Assembly: GCA_028023455.1 (NCBI GenBank)
Contig: JAQFVV010012499.1
Location: 1,182,584 to 1,246,583, forward strand
Direction of reading: 5' to 3'
Source of the DNA: Epiperipatus broadwayi
Lineage: Eukaryota > Onychophora > Udeonychophora > Euonychophora > Peripatidae
DNA: 64,000 nucleotides
Each line of letters starts with the position of its first letter. The stretch's first letter is position 1. Positions 12,300 through 24,877 of the stretch are shown here, piece after piece. The notes under the pieces were generated by a model. That model saw only the letters and a list, made by a program, of their open reading frames with translations, was not told the DNA's origin and ran no database searches. The position numbers were made by a program, and so were the translations under genes.

Positions 12300-13380
12300 C
12301 TAAATCCCCCTTATCTCTTCACAAACCCAGCATAAAAACTAATAACTCACTTTCTGTATAGTCACTTTGTTCATACCTATTCTCCCATAACTTCATTATC
12401 TGTATCCTTTCTGCTTTCAAGCATTTACATTCAATCAACAGATGCATAATATTTTCTATTTCTTCCTTACACAATTTGCACACTAAATCACCCATAGTTT
12501 TCCATTTACATGTATATTCTCTTGTTGCTAAAGATCCTGTTCGAACCTTAAACAATAAACTACTTTCCTTACTATTATCATAAATTAACTCTCATCCAAT
12601 ATTCCATTTACTTCTATATATATTTAAACTCTTCTTACCCTCCATACTAGTTCTCATTTCTCCAACTCCCTATTTTTTTATTAATGCTTCTATTCTTTTA
12701 TCCCATTCCTTACCACTATAACACTCAACAATCCTCCTAACACAATCACCCCACCTTTTAGACAAGTATACTGATATAAATTCTTTATCCAAATCTTTTC
12801 CATATCACATTACCTTTCTCACCCATCTTGTTACCTGCCCTTTACTCATAACCCAATTAAACACTATTTTGGCTATTCTTTTACTATCCATAAACTGCAA
12901 CCTACCAAACATTTTCATTTTACTTTTTGCATCTCTCATATAAAAACTTGACCATCCCATTTCTCCTTGAATTGCCTCCTTTGCTGTCCACATCTCTGCA
13001 TCTAATGCATGTCTTCCTACTCCCCTTTGTACTTTCTCTAAATAATCTAAAACCCTTTTTCTAACACATAATGCATCATTACCATATGTTAACCCTGCTA
13101 CCACAACTCCCTTCCATACAATTTTAGCTACATCATATTTATTATATGAAAATATTGTTAGTTTCTTTACCAAACCTTCTTTGCTTCATTTACCAATTTT
13201 GTCTCCCATTCATAATCACAAGTGGACATACAGCTAGCACCACCTTCAGTCTTGTGCTGTATTAATGGTTTTCTATCAACAATGTAATCGGTGATTAAAC
13301 TTTGAGACAATGATTTTACTAAATTGTTTATGAAGCTCACGATATCCAGACTGCTATGTCTCATTGTTAGAGAATGCACT
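12300..13380 (-). pseudogene. LINE ORF2 C-terminal fragment
   Basis: Minus-strand, frameshifted remains of a LINE polyprotein downstream of the RT core. At 12805-13173 (minus) the translation contains GRHALDAEMWTAKEAIQGEM followed by GWSSFYMRDAKSKMKMFGRL, the conserved RT-tail motif of many LINEs. At 12319-12555 (minus) it has CKLCKEEIENIMHLLIEC, the C-x2-C...H...C zinc finger. Coding signal continues between them in other frames. It is unrelated in sequence to the LINE at 4.95-10.4 kb and much more decayed. No endonuclease or RT catalytic part is present. Confidence 0.8.
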
Positions 13381-13381
13381 T

Positions 13382-13441
13382 TCACTAGGCAACTATATAT
13401 ATATAACACGCTCACTAGGCAACTATATATATATAACACGC
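13382..13441. repeat. 30-bp tandem duplication
   Basis: Two identical adjacent 30-bp copies, each with CACTAGGCAAC, then a TA run, then ATAACACGCT. This is a simple recent duplication at the 5' edge of the LINE fragment. Confidence 0.9.
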
Positions 13442-13506
13442 TTCTACAAGTGTGTTAATAATGACTAATGCTTAAATTTTATTTTATACATGTATATACA
13501 CATGGA

Positions 13507-13729
13507 GAAACTTTTAGACAGAAAGCAGTTACAAATGAAAATTTTAAAAACTTTTAAAGATACATTCTTTTTAAGTAGAAATTAAAAGTTCTTAAATATT
13601 TTTACTTGTAATTTTTTTCTGTCTAAAAGTTTCTTCATGTACATATGTGTATAAAAGAAAATATACACACTTTAAAGATAAAAATAAGTAGAAAATAAAA
13701 GTTATAACTTTTTTCTGTCTAAAAGTTTC
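13507..13729. repeat. Thrice-repeated 18-bp word in opposing orientations
   Basis: GAAACTTTTAGACAGAAA occurs at 13507-13524 and its reverse complement at 13616-13633 and 13712-13729, each near TA-rich ATG/CAT flanks. The pattern suggests termini of nested short MITE-like inserts, but no full element is delimited. Confidence 0.5.
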
Positions 13730-14465
13730 ATGTATATAAAAAATATAAACATACACATATATAACACAGATGTACAACTACTATTTAGCTCTCATTGGAA
13801 TTTAAGAGCTTGTTCATTGCAGCAAACTCAGATTTCAGCATTTTGTCTCTCAAATCAACGTAAAATATATAAATAAATGATTATTACTGACCAAAAATTA
13901 ATATATTTGACAGATATTTTTGTTTACTACTGAAATAAATTTTAAATATTTGCAATTTTTGTTTCTATAAATATTAAAAAAAATGAGATAGCAATCCAAA
14001 CAAAAAGATTAAGTTATCATTTCTAGAAAGATTATTTTCAGTTTACAAAATCTTTGTTGTCTCTGATTACGTATTTTTTAAAAATCTAAAAGAATATTTA
14101 TTTAATTCATATATCTAATGAAATATGTTTTAAAAGTTTAAAATTTTTGAATATTTATTGCGGTATTTTTATTCTGTAAGTATAAGTCGATTGTTTACCT
14201 AGAAGCTAAGTTTCTAAATAGCTTCAGGCCACATTCATGTTAGCAGCTAATATAACATTATATTTTTGAAGAAAGAAGAAAGTATTTCAAGTCAGAATAA
14301 GTTATTAATTAATATTTTATATTTCTTGATATCTAATAAATATAGTGAAATATGAACTTCTTCATAGCTTAAAAAACACATAAAAATATATTAAGAAGAA
14401 ACATGAATCGCATAACTTCAAAATTGCATATAAAAAAAATATGAATTAAATGAGACCCAGGTGTA

Positions 14466-15354
14466 TATGTTTATAAAGAATCTATAAAGAATTTACAAAA
14501 AACAACATAATTCAAATTGCTTCTTTTTATATTTGTCATCATTCTAATGCATTTTCATTGGTTTACTCCCTTTTTATCTAAAATATTCTTCAAATATTAT
14601 AATTAATCTTTCATAATTACAGCATATTTCTAACATTACTTTTATTCAAAATTGGTTTTTTCATATTTATATATAATCTTTTTTTAATTAATCTTTTCTT
14701 ATAAGATCTAACATTTTAAAACATCTTTATCCCAAAATTTAAATGCTTACATTCTTTCATATATTAATGTATATCAGAATATTTATCCCTTAAACACTGT
14801 TTTAATTTAGTTTTTAATTTATCTTGTATTGTTCACATATATAAAACATTTTTATTATCTCTTTTATAATCTAAGCAATTTATCATATAAATGTAATTCA
14901 TATTTATCAATTTATCTAAATTTATCTTTTTCTTTATATATTGATTAAATTACAAATTTATTAATATACTTTCTGTTTATGTCCTTTATTATTTTATTTA
15001 TAAATTGTACTGCTTGATAACTTAAAAGTACTATACATTCTTATTCTTCTTTGTATTCTTCCTATATTTATATACAATTACTGACTTGAAATCAGATCTA
15101 TATAATTATATAGACGGATTGATTTGAATTCAACAATACTAGTTCCAACTCTAAATTCCAAATCCTCATTAATAAAGTCAAATACAAAAAACAGGTTTAG
15201 AAATCAAAATTTAAATGTACTACCATTTGATAATCATTACTCAAGTGTACTATAAATAATGCTAATATTTTACCAAATCAAGCAATATTATGCTGATATA
15301 CATATTTGTTGCCAGGAGAAAAAAAAGCTATCCAGAGTTTTAAGAGCTTATTGT

Positions 15355-15358
<4 letters not shown>
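14466..15358. other. Unannotated AT-rich spacer
   Basis: Very AT-rich (T-rich) sequence. No ORF, repeat or RNA signal that can be supported. Confidence 0.4.

Positions 15359-15441
<83 letters not shown>
15359..15441. repeat. Compound (CT)n(TA)n microsatellite
   Basis: About 14 CT units pass directly into about 27 TA units. The short ORF ending in a YI dipeptide repeat is this microsatellite translated. Confidence 0.97.
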
Positions 15442-15443
<2 letters not shown>

Positions 15444-16146
15444 AATATAATGGTAATTAAATAAAATATACAGTATTTCAATCTGCAGAAGTACTTTCAA
15501 TTAATTTCTTAACCCTTTGTGGAGTGAAAGACTATATTATATTTAATTACAGAACTTTTTATTTATATTATATAAAAAAACAAATGTGACTATATTGGAA
15601 TAACAGTTAACTTTAGCACCAGTAGAGAAATCAAAAATATATTGCAAATTTGTAGTTGGAAATATTTAGACAATATTCATAGAGAAATTCTTATTTAAAA
15701 ACAAACTCACAACAATGCAAACTAAAAAAGAAAAACTGGACAGCAAAAAAATATAAATAATAAAATGTACTTATACTTTTAAATTATATTAGCAAATCTT
15801 TTTTAATTGGCATATACACATAGACAAACAACCAAATAGATCTATTAATCATAAACTATCATCTTTAAATAAATAATAATTAAAAAGATTAATACTCAAA
15901 AAAATTAAAACTAAATATAAATTATGATTGCAATCATAGAAACAACAGACTTAGTTATGATAGTGTTGAATGTTCCAAAAAAAGCTCATTGATAGAACAT
16001 TTAGAAACATACCACATCTAATAATCCCAAATATAACTCAATTTTAGATATTTTAACAAAAAAATTATGATGTTTAAAATCAATTTATAAAAAATATCTA
16101 AAACATAATTATTTTTAAACATCTATTCTTAAAGATACTTAAATGA

Positions 16147-16148
<2 letters not shown>
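15442..16148. other. Unannotated AT-rich spacer
   Basis: No gene or repeat recognised on either strand between the two microsatellites. Confidence 0.4.

Positions 16149-16217
<69 letters not shown>
16149..16217. repeat. (TA)n microsatellite
   Basis: About 34 uninterrupted AT/TA units abutting the start of a dispersed repeat copy at 16218. Confidence 0.97.
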
Positions 16218-16224
<7 letters not shown>

Positions 16225-16905
16225 TCACTCAACACTTAGACAATCCCAATATCAATAACAATCAACAATCTCAACCTGTATCAAGGCAAAGGTGGAATCT
16301 CACTTTTATTTATGATCTAATATATTTATATAGACACTAAAGACTACAGGTTTGACTACGGAGATTGAAATTATTGATACAAATAATGTAAATGTTTTTA
16401 AATAGACAAACATAATCTGTTTTAAATGCAAGCTAATAAATAGTTAATTAAAACACTGCAATTATGATTTTCAAATTGCACACAAAGTAATTCTCAAGGC
16501 TAAATGGGTTTATAAGTAATCATTAAAATCACTCAACACTTAGACAATCCCAATATCAATAACAATTAACAATCTCAATCTGTTGTCAAGGCAACTTCCT
16601 TTAACAATGAAAGTGGAATTACACTTCTGTTTATGGGTCTATATATTTATACAGACACTAAAGATTGCAATTTGACAACAGAGATTAAAATTATTGATAC
16701 AAAAAGTTTAAATAAACCTCAAATAGATAAATATAACATGTTCAGGCTGTAGACTAATAAATGGTTAATTATAACAGTCAAACTGCAATTATAATTTTCA
16801 AATTGCACTCAAATATTAGTTAAATAATAAGTGTAATAATTCTAGAGGCTAAATGAGTTTATAAGTAATCATTAAAATCAATCAACATTTAGACAGATAA
16901 TTGAC
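16218..16905. repeat. Dispersed repeat family, two copies in tandem plus a stub
   Basis: Units start ATTAAAATCACTCAACACTT at about 16218 and 16522, with a truncated start near 16872, giving periods of roughly 305 and 350 bp. Shared landmarks are TTAGACAATCCCAATATC, AACAATCTCAA, a GGTGGAAT box, ATAGACACTAAAGA and GAGATTGAAATTATTGATA. A further copy is at 49106-49440. Copies differ by scattered substitutions and short indels. There is no ORF, no terminal inverted repeat and no hammerhead core. It could be a SINE-like or satellite-like repeat; family unknown. Confidence 0.8.
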
Positions 16906-17344
16906 TGTTATCTTCTTGGGGCAAAAATTTGTTTCACTTTTGTTTGCATAATCGTTTGGGAATTAAACTATGATACTTTATATATTATTTATATGTAGCA
17001 CTTGGAAAATTCATTGCTCATAATACATAATAATTTATGCTATAAATTCATGAAACAACTAAATTCCATATATATTTCTACAATAATTCAGAATTAAGAT
17101 TCTTAAGAAATTACTTTATAAAATATATTTGGAAAAAATATCCAATTTTTTATAACAAGCCCATCTTTTATATGACCAATGGATTGTCATTGATATAAAA
17201 AAGAGGAGTTTGTTTGCAAAGTCGTTAAAAAAAATCTTCTGGACTCTGACTTGTGAATTGCTCCACAAATATGCTTATATTCTTAGTGTTGTAAATTTAA
17301 TAAACATAATTTATTTATGGTCTCATTAAAATTTTATATATATA
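16906..17344. other. Unannotated AT-rich spacer
   Basis: No gene seen. It ends in a short TATATA run in which the TIR element at 17345 appears to be inserted. Confidence 0.4.
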
Positions 17345-18418
17345 TACACCTGGGTCTCTTTTTACGCAGACTTATTTAACACGATTTTGAAGATATGCGA
17401 TTTATGTTTCACCGGAAGTCGAACTCCGATAATGCGCTATTACTTTAAATAATAAATTTAGCACACTTACGTTATATTGAAAATAATAGCACATTATTGG
17501 AATTCAACTTTCATCTTAGTAATTTCAGTATTTTCAGTGCTTTATAATAGTAAGATTTTATGCAATAATGAAATTAAAATCATGATTTCCACATTTTATG
17601 TATACACACATTAAATTTTACAAGATTATAATGTAACTTTGTTCAAACATTGTGCATGTTAATTTTGCATTTTAAATCACATTCTGTTTTTGCTTTTTAA
17701 AAAAGAACGTAATCAATTATTAATCATTTAGTGTCTGCAAGTTTATTTTTAAAAGATGAGTAATAGCAGTGAAATGAAATTTGATTTTTAAACGGAATTG
17801 AAAATTAAAGACAAAAATAAGAATTTAATTTTTAGTTGTTAGTTTTAATTAAATTTTTCCCAGCAGTGGTGAATAAATGTCTTTTTATTATCATAAGTCT
17901 AAGTTCATAAACAATTATTAAAATCATCGTCTCAAAGATTAATTACTAATTACGTTGTCAACAGAAAACCATTAACACAACATGAGAGTGAACTTGGTGC
18001 TAGTTGTATTTCCTCTTGTGAGAATCTGATTTTTTACCAGTTTGCAAACTAACGTATATTTCGGCAAATAGTGATAATAATTAAAATGTGTATAAAAAAT
18101 GTAAATTACTGTACCGTAAATTATGCATAAAAATATATTATTTTGAATAAGATTAAATATTATAGTTAAAAAAAGTTTGTCTTGTATCAATTTTTTTCGA
18201 ATTTGAAATTTTTTATTAGTCATATTTTATTTCCTTATTTTTTTTTTTTGCGCGAATTTTAAAGTAATTTTATGTTGGTGCTTTGCTTTTACGTGAATTT
18301 TGAAAAATCACAGACTGCATCCCCCCTTTTTCAATGTAAGTTATGTCTATTTTTGTGCAATTTCATTTGCACGTGTTTTCCGAGGAACCTATCTATCGCA
18401 TAAGAATTTAAACATATA
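17345..18418 (+). mobile_element. TIR DNA-transposon-like element, copy 2 (~1.07 kb)
   Basis: The left end TACACCTGGGTCTC followed by TTTTTACGCAG matches the right end of copy 1 (14465, opposite strand), including an internal GATTTTGAAG...TATGCGATT segment. The last ~230 bp match 11745-11990 of copy 1 in reverse: GTTTGTCTTG, a poly-T block, AATTTTAAAGTAA, then TTTTTGTGCAATTT. The right terminus (ATCGCATAAGAATTT) is decayed relative to copy 1. No transposase ORF, so non-autonomous. Class (Tc1/mariner/pogo-like) is inferred only from the TA-CA ends. Confidence 0.65.
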
Positions 18419-19275
18419 CTGAAATCCATAAGACAATTATGATTTCAAGCCATTTGTTTATAATTACTTAGAAATGACTAGAAAAAGATTGTTTCATCTT
18501 TTTGAGCTTATTCAGGATTATTTAAAGCAACTTGTATTTAAACAATCATAAACAAGTGCAATTACCACAAATATTATTAAAACTCTAACTTAAAAAAGGC
18601 TATGATGGAATCACCTTCTTCTAGATATTGCTACAGAATTATAAATAATTACTTGATATTGCAACTGGATTGTTGACATCAATATGTAGTTATAACCATT
18701 TATAAATATTTTCAGTTAGCAATATATTTAGATTTCTTTGTGAATATATGTAATCATAAATAATATTTTGATATTGAATAAATATAACGTCATGAAATTT
18801 ATCAGCTCTCTGACTGTTATTGTTATCAATAACTCTAAATTAAAAAAATCTAAAAAGTGATCCATTTTTTTTATTGTAAAAAGTCATTGAAAATAGCAGA
18901 TAGAGGGCAGGTCAATTATTATTAAAGTAGATGATAAATATCTCATTACACTATACTCATTCAATATTAAAATACTATTTACCACTACATACATGATGTG
19001 TTTATTTATTATAGTTTTAAATATTAGGGAAATATCTCTGTTCTATAAAATTAATATCAGTTATTTAAAAACCAATTTACATTAAACTATATAGACTATT
19101 TTAAGTTTGTTCTCTAGCTGTTTTCCTCTAAATAACTCTTAATAAAAAGATATAAAATATGGTAAGAAGTGGTCCATTTAACTACTGTAAAATGTTATTG
19201 AACATGGTATCTAGAGAACAGTTCAACTACTATTTAATAGAGAATTGGTAAATTCCACCATATTATATTTATTCA
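18419..19275. other. Unannotated AT-rich spacer
   Basis: Two weakly similar phrases occur near 18787-18900 and 19070-19210 (CTCT..CTGTT, AATAACTCT, AAGTGGTCCATTTA, TGTAAAA..TATTGAA), hinting at an old ~300-bp duplication. Otherwise nothing. Confidence 0.35.
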
Positions 19276-19302
19276 ATATATATATATATATATATATATG
19301 TA

Positions 19303-19350
<48 letters not shown>

Positions 19351-19358
19351 GTACATAT
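19276..19358. repeat. (TA)n tracts within a hairpin
   Basis: Two TA runs, with ATGTACTTTTA between them and its complement TTAAAAGTACAT after the second. The 19298-19358 segment can therefore fold on itself. Minus-strand ORFs over it (19269-19647) are YI-repeat artefacts. Confidence 0.85.
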
Positions 19359-22012
19359 AATTGTAGGAGTGAACATGGGGAGATGGGAAAACACCATTCT
19401 CCCCAGAAAATAAATGATCAATGATGGACAAATATATTTATATAAGCAATAAGTAAAGAGAAATGTAAAAGGAATGAAAACATGTAGACATGTACAGATG
19501 AGAGTCAGCATGGACTAATCTATAAGTAGTTATAACAATTATACTTATAAGCTGCATCAACAGTATTATATAAGAGATTAAACTTAACAATAAATTAATC
19601 AAAATCAATAATCTTAAAATCAACAGCCAATCAATAAACATCAGCAATCAACCAATCAACACTGAACATTGTGATTGGTTTTAAAAAGGTACATTATAAA
19701 CTAAGTTACTTATCTAGCCATTGACAAACTCAGGGCAGAATATAACACAATACTCTGGATGCACATACATAAGAACTAAACTATCAGTCATAAATAATAA
19801 AAACATTATGCTGGCATACAGAAATATGCTGATCATCATCAATGCTCTGGCCACATAGTTTATATTAATGTACAGGTCAAACATAAACTTAATTTTTAAT
19901 GAAAAGTAAAATGCAGTGAATGGACTTTAAAGGTGCAATATTTGCACCATCCAGAGTTTTAATCTGTATGTCCAAACACAAACATAAACCTCATAATCCT
20001 CAAATCTAGCTTGGGAAGTAAGAACTTTATGAACTGTTACTGTGAGCAAGAGATAAATAAAATAACTTATAACTTATAATTTATTTAAAAATAACTTTAC
20101 TGGGATAATTTAAAAACAATCCATCAAAGTCTAAGCTGTATTGAAATCAAGTCACACACACTACCTATTCATGTAAATATAGTTGAAGAAATAAAAACCT
20201 TAATACTAGAATATTTTTATAAACAGTTATTTAATAAATTAATTTGTCAATAATAAAAAAAAAATAACATGAGAATATGATAATTTGTATTTATACATTC
20301 TTATCAAAAGTATACTTTCATATTAAAAAAAGCTAACTGGCTGGTTTTATTTCTTTAATAAACTTTTGCTTTCATTAAAATATTTCCTTAAAAATAACAT
20401 AAGTTGGAAAACAGATTTTAATAAAAGATAAGAAATTAAATTTGTTTAACCCTTTGTATATTATTTCAGGGAAAAGTATAAGATAAAACAAAAAAAAAAT
20501 ATGTCTCAATAAAAATTATATAAATAATTTAATAAAAATTAAAGTATCTAAAAACCCTCTTTTATAATTTTTAAGAAAAAAAATCAATGATTAAAAAATA
20601 TTTATTCACAAGGAAATATTATTTTACTAAAGTTATTCATTACTAGCAATTACTGTTCTAGAAATTTTTTTCATCTCTAAATGAAAATATAATATAGACA
20701 TAAAATACCTTGAACCATGGTTTTAATTTTCCTTGGAGTCCTTTGCAAATGTCATTTACAGTATCCATGGATGTTTTTTTCTTGACATTCCAGGTTAATT
20801 TATAGAGTTATTTCATCCAATCTTTATTTTGCAGTAAGATATTTGAGGCTAACAAACACATTAAGAATTTATTCATTTTCCTTTCCAATAACTTTTCCTA
20901 GTTCAGATTAATGCAAAGAGTCACTCATGCTCTTGGTTAGAGACAAGGTTTTGTTGCAAATTACATTTCTCTAGTGAGACAGGTTACATGGAGGTAGATG
21001 TTTAGCTTTTAGATAACCTTGGCACATGGTTTTAATTGTAGAACACTTTTTTATAACTAAACTCCTATGCAGCTAAATTTTCCTGGCATCTTCTTCAATA
21101 GCTTGATTAAGATTTTTCCTTTTGCTCTCTTTGTTAGCTTATGATTTCTACTACTACCTTCTTCAGAAGCTTGATTAGAACAATTTTCCTTTACTACCAG
21201 CTGACTTAGAACTGACCATCCTCTTCAGCAAATATCTGAGTCAGGAACTGCTTCTTACAAGACACTTAGGTTTTCTGATTAACCCATGTCTGTAGTTTTT
21301 GAGCAAACCTGTTGTCAACAAATCACAAACCTGTCTCCTACATGACAAAATTTAATAATAATGAATTAGATCAATTTGGATGAAAATCATTGTTCATCTA
21401 TTTCTCTTCTTCAATATTGACATAGGAAAAGTAAAAAACTTAAATTAGAATCATAATTTTTGACACTCTTTTAATTAAAAAAATTTTCCTTGCCAATAGA
21501 AAACAAGATAATCACTTAATTACAGTGACTTTTCTTTTGGAGAGAAACAAAGAATAAATAAATAAAGAAAAACTATTTTAATTAATCAAAGTAAAATTTT
21601 AACAACATATTAAAAACCATGTTTACTTTGTTTTTTTTTTTTTTAAATATTATGAAACATAAAAAAGTTTATCTGCTTTATTTCTCTTAAAATTAAAAAA
21701 AAAACTTTTTTAAAGAGAAAATTATTTTTTTTTAATACTTTCAAAACCCAAATAAACTGGTAGTTAGATAAAATTTCTTGAAGAGAGAGAGAACAAAAGA
21801 AGTTATTTATCTGAGTTTATACCTTTCTCTTTTACAAACACTTATAAATTATAGTACATTTCAAATGTTAAAATTATTTTTAAAATATCTAAAAATTCCC
21901 ATATTATCATGCAATGAAATTATTTAAATAATGGTCATTATTATTATTAAAAAAATATGAAAAGGTTAAATATAATTTCCCCATTAATTAAATCATTCTA
22001 AATCTAGAAATC
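19359..22012. other. Unannotated spacer with weak internal repetition
   Basis: No gene seen. Near 20708 and 21015 the phrase ACCTTG...CATGGTTTTAATT recurs about 310 bp apart, and CTTCTTCA...GCTTGATTA occurs at about 21090 and 21155. These suggest a degenerate tandem repeat in 20.7-21.3 kb. The rest is AT-rich. Confidence 0.35.
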
Positions 22013-22029
22013 ATGTTCATACAGCAATG

Positions 22030-22270
22030 TACTATTACATATATATATATATTGTACTGGTTAAAAGATCCCACCCAACAACATGACCCAATCTGCGAAG
22101 TCAGATTCACACTCAGTCGAACCAAAAGGATTCAACCCCAGACCAAACTGAATTCAAACCCAACTCACGAGCTCAGATCAAGTCAATGGATGACATAGGT
22201 TGATGGTATATGACTATGTGCAAAGAAACTAGCTCAATGGATGATGATGATTTGAGATCCCTGATCTGAC
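22030..22270. other. GC-richer island, possible tRNA-derived SINE
   Basis: Preceded by a short TA run, this ~240-bp block is clearly less AT-rich. It contains TAGCTCAATGG, like a Pol III A box, and minus-strand words GGTTTGAATTC and GGTTGAATCC, like B boxes. However, A- and B-like words do not sit on one strand with normal spacing. It may be a decayed SINE or exon-like fragment; the 61-codon ORF across it (22013-22198) has no recognised domain. Confidence 0.25.
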
Positions 22271-24877
22271 TCTAATAATGTATAATAAAATAACTAAGGA
22301 TATTTATAAATCAATTCATATATGTATGTTTGGCTTGCCAATACAGATAGCGAGCATTAATATTAAAATAATTATTGAATAATAAAGAAAGTTAAAATCC
22401 AAATGTGTTAATAAAATGTTTAATAAGAATAAATATTTTGATCAACTTTTGTGATTAAGATTATATATATTACCTCTAGTCTTTAAAATGGAATTTACAA
22501 TAGAATGGCAGTCGTTATTATATGCCAATAACTATTACACAATATTATAGGAGGATTATATGTGTCTATGCCCCAACAAGTAAATAAAAGCAGATAAAGG
22601 TATTTGGCTTTGACAGAAATTATTATTCTAATTTTAAAAGAACGTGAGATGCATTTTCACATTCATAAATCAACTCACAAAATGCATAATAAATATTTAG
22701 GGCATAAATTTAATATTTACTAAAGAACTTATTTAATGATAAATGAATATGAAATTGTTTGACTTTAATAAAATCAATTCATTACAATTTATGAGCATGA
22801 GAGTGGGGCTTTATTTGAACTGAGAGATAATGGTGCTGACAATTTATGAGCATTAAGAATAAATATGAAAATAATGGCTTGTTGGTGATTTGATAAAATA
22901 GAAGGGCAGCTTGTATTTGACAAGTCTTTGATGCCCTATGAAGAATCCATGGAACACAGGAAAAGCCAGGCCGGGTCATAGCCATGAACCTTTGGTGTTC
23001 CAATATAAATGAGCAAGTGAGGAAGTGGTTTCTTCTTAGGTAATTAAAGTAATAATAATATCAGTGAGGACAAGCCGATGAGGCAGGAGATGGTCCACAT
23101 CAGCAACATTCAGAAAATGATGACTTAATAATCATTGTGTTTAAGTAATAAAATCCAATTTATATAAGGAATGCTCTATGTAATGACCTGATCATGTCGA
23201 ATTAAAGTCAGACGAGCTTTAACTAAAAGTACATATGGCAATTATAAGAATTATGCTAATTATACCCTAAATATCATGCCCTCCCTGAATACTAATAAAA
23301 AGTATAAAATTTAACTTAGAATATATTGACATTCAATTCATTATCGACCTTTTGCAAAAGATTTTAACATTATTAATATGAATGAATAAATATTGTTGAA
23401 GCTCAAGAAAATAACCAGGAGCATAGGTTAGAAATGGCTAATGGTGATTATCAGCCATTAGTTAAATAGTAAACATTTAATAAATCCTTCAACTCGATAA
23501 TTAATAGAACTGTATAAATTAGTTCTAGTGGGAAAGAATTACTATAACTTAATACTATATTATTTTCATGAGGTAAATGTACCAAAAGAGATTATTATCG
23601 AGTTGAAGTATTACTGGCATATAATCAAAAACAAATGATATTAATAATCATTCATTAAATATAATATGATTAGTGAAATGAACCACCATTGTAAGAAAGA
23701 AAAGTTAACAAATATTAACTTTAAAGACTAGAGATAGAGAATTACTTTTACAAATCAAGGCATTATAAAGCAAGAAGAAAATTTAACAGTAATTAATTTT
23801 AAAAGGTGGTGTAAAATAAAGTTAGGAAACTGGCCAGAAAGTTGCAGTTCATTTGAAGAAAGATATTACCATTCCTTCATGGTTGGTTCCTTAGTTTACA
23901 TGGCAGAGTCCAATTGGATTGAAACATAGGCACACATTTTTAACTTAGGTGAATGGCATTCAGATTAATTCTTTCAAGTTTTGGCAGCATGATTGGTGTG
24001 GAAAAAGTTTAATTTTGCAGCTACATTGAAGATCTTCTGGGCACTTTGGGCCCAGCAATCAGATTCCCGAAGTTAACCCCTCACCATGATGGAGACACTA
24101 TGAAGACTCATAATTTAAAATGCACATAACTTCTAGCAGCAAGTTCTCTTAAACAAATATGACTTCTCCTTCTCGAAACTTTTTCTGGGCTATTATATCT
24201 GTTCTCTGGTTTCCTGCCTATACCAACTCTTGATCCTTCAGGGTAAAGCTTCTTACCTTATCAAAGTTATAAATTTTTGTTAATTGATTTTAGATACATT
24301 CCTTTAGTAAGGCTTTCAAACTCATTAACTTTGAATTCATTTTCTAATTAGAAAATGAATTTGTAAATCTGAAAAACAATTATAATTAGGAACCGTCCTA
24401 ACATTTTAAATTATTATCTTTTTGCTAATTAATAAAACTTTCCCCATTGTCTTTGGGAGTGGGCAATCTGAAAGCTTATCGAAAGAATGTAGCTTTTAAT
24501 CAGAGAAATTTGAACAAATTGGTATAAGTAAAATAAAACATTCAGACACAATGAAACTTTATAATGAATATATATATATATAATTATTTATAAATACATA
24601 CACACAATCCATGCAGTTATAATAAATATAAATTCATGAATAAATTTACCATGAATTTATTAATGATATTGATTAGCTTAAATATTAAAGTAGTTGATTT
24701 TAACATATATTTATATAATACTGTTTTTTACTGAAACTAGCACATATTGAACATATAAAGCCCATTGCATTCAAAAATTCACGGTTAGTACTAGGGATTG
24801 AAGTGGGCTACAGGTGAGATATCATGAAGCTAGGATCAAACTTAGATCCGCCTGCTTTAATATATATATATATATAT
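22271..24877. other. Unannotated spacer
   Basis: No gene supported. A minus-strand ORF at 22782-23003 lacks motifs. Just before the inverted LTR, 24775-24860 holds a GC-richer piece with AGTTTGATCCTAG on the minus strand (B-box-like), followed by a TA run in which the LTR at 24878 ends. It could be a SINE stub. Confidence 0.35.

Larger units (their letters stand above)
11744..14465 (-). mobile_element. TIR DNA-transposon-like element, copy 1
   Basis: The ends are inverted repeats. The left end reads TACACATGGGTCTCATTTTA; the right end, on the minus strand, reads TACACCTGGGTCTCATTT. The right end plus about 65 bp inside it matches the left end of a second copy at 17345. The inner 11750-11990 region matches, in reverse, 18180-18400 of that copy. 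Ends starting at TA followed by CA suggest a TA target site as in Tc1/mariner/pogo-like elements, but no transposase is visible. The interior holds a minus-strand LINE fragment and short repeats, so the copy is composite. Confidence 0.65.

Noticed and set aside
15259-16340. Plus-strand ORFs made of SL and YI dipeptides
   Set aside because: Translations of CT and TA microsatellites without coding context.
22782-23003. 73-codon minus-strand ORF
   Set aside because: No domain, no splice or expression signal, and composition close to the local background.
24775-24860. tRNA gene or SINE beside the inverted LTR
   Set aside because: A single B-box-like word without an A box or cloverleaf is insufficient.
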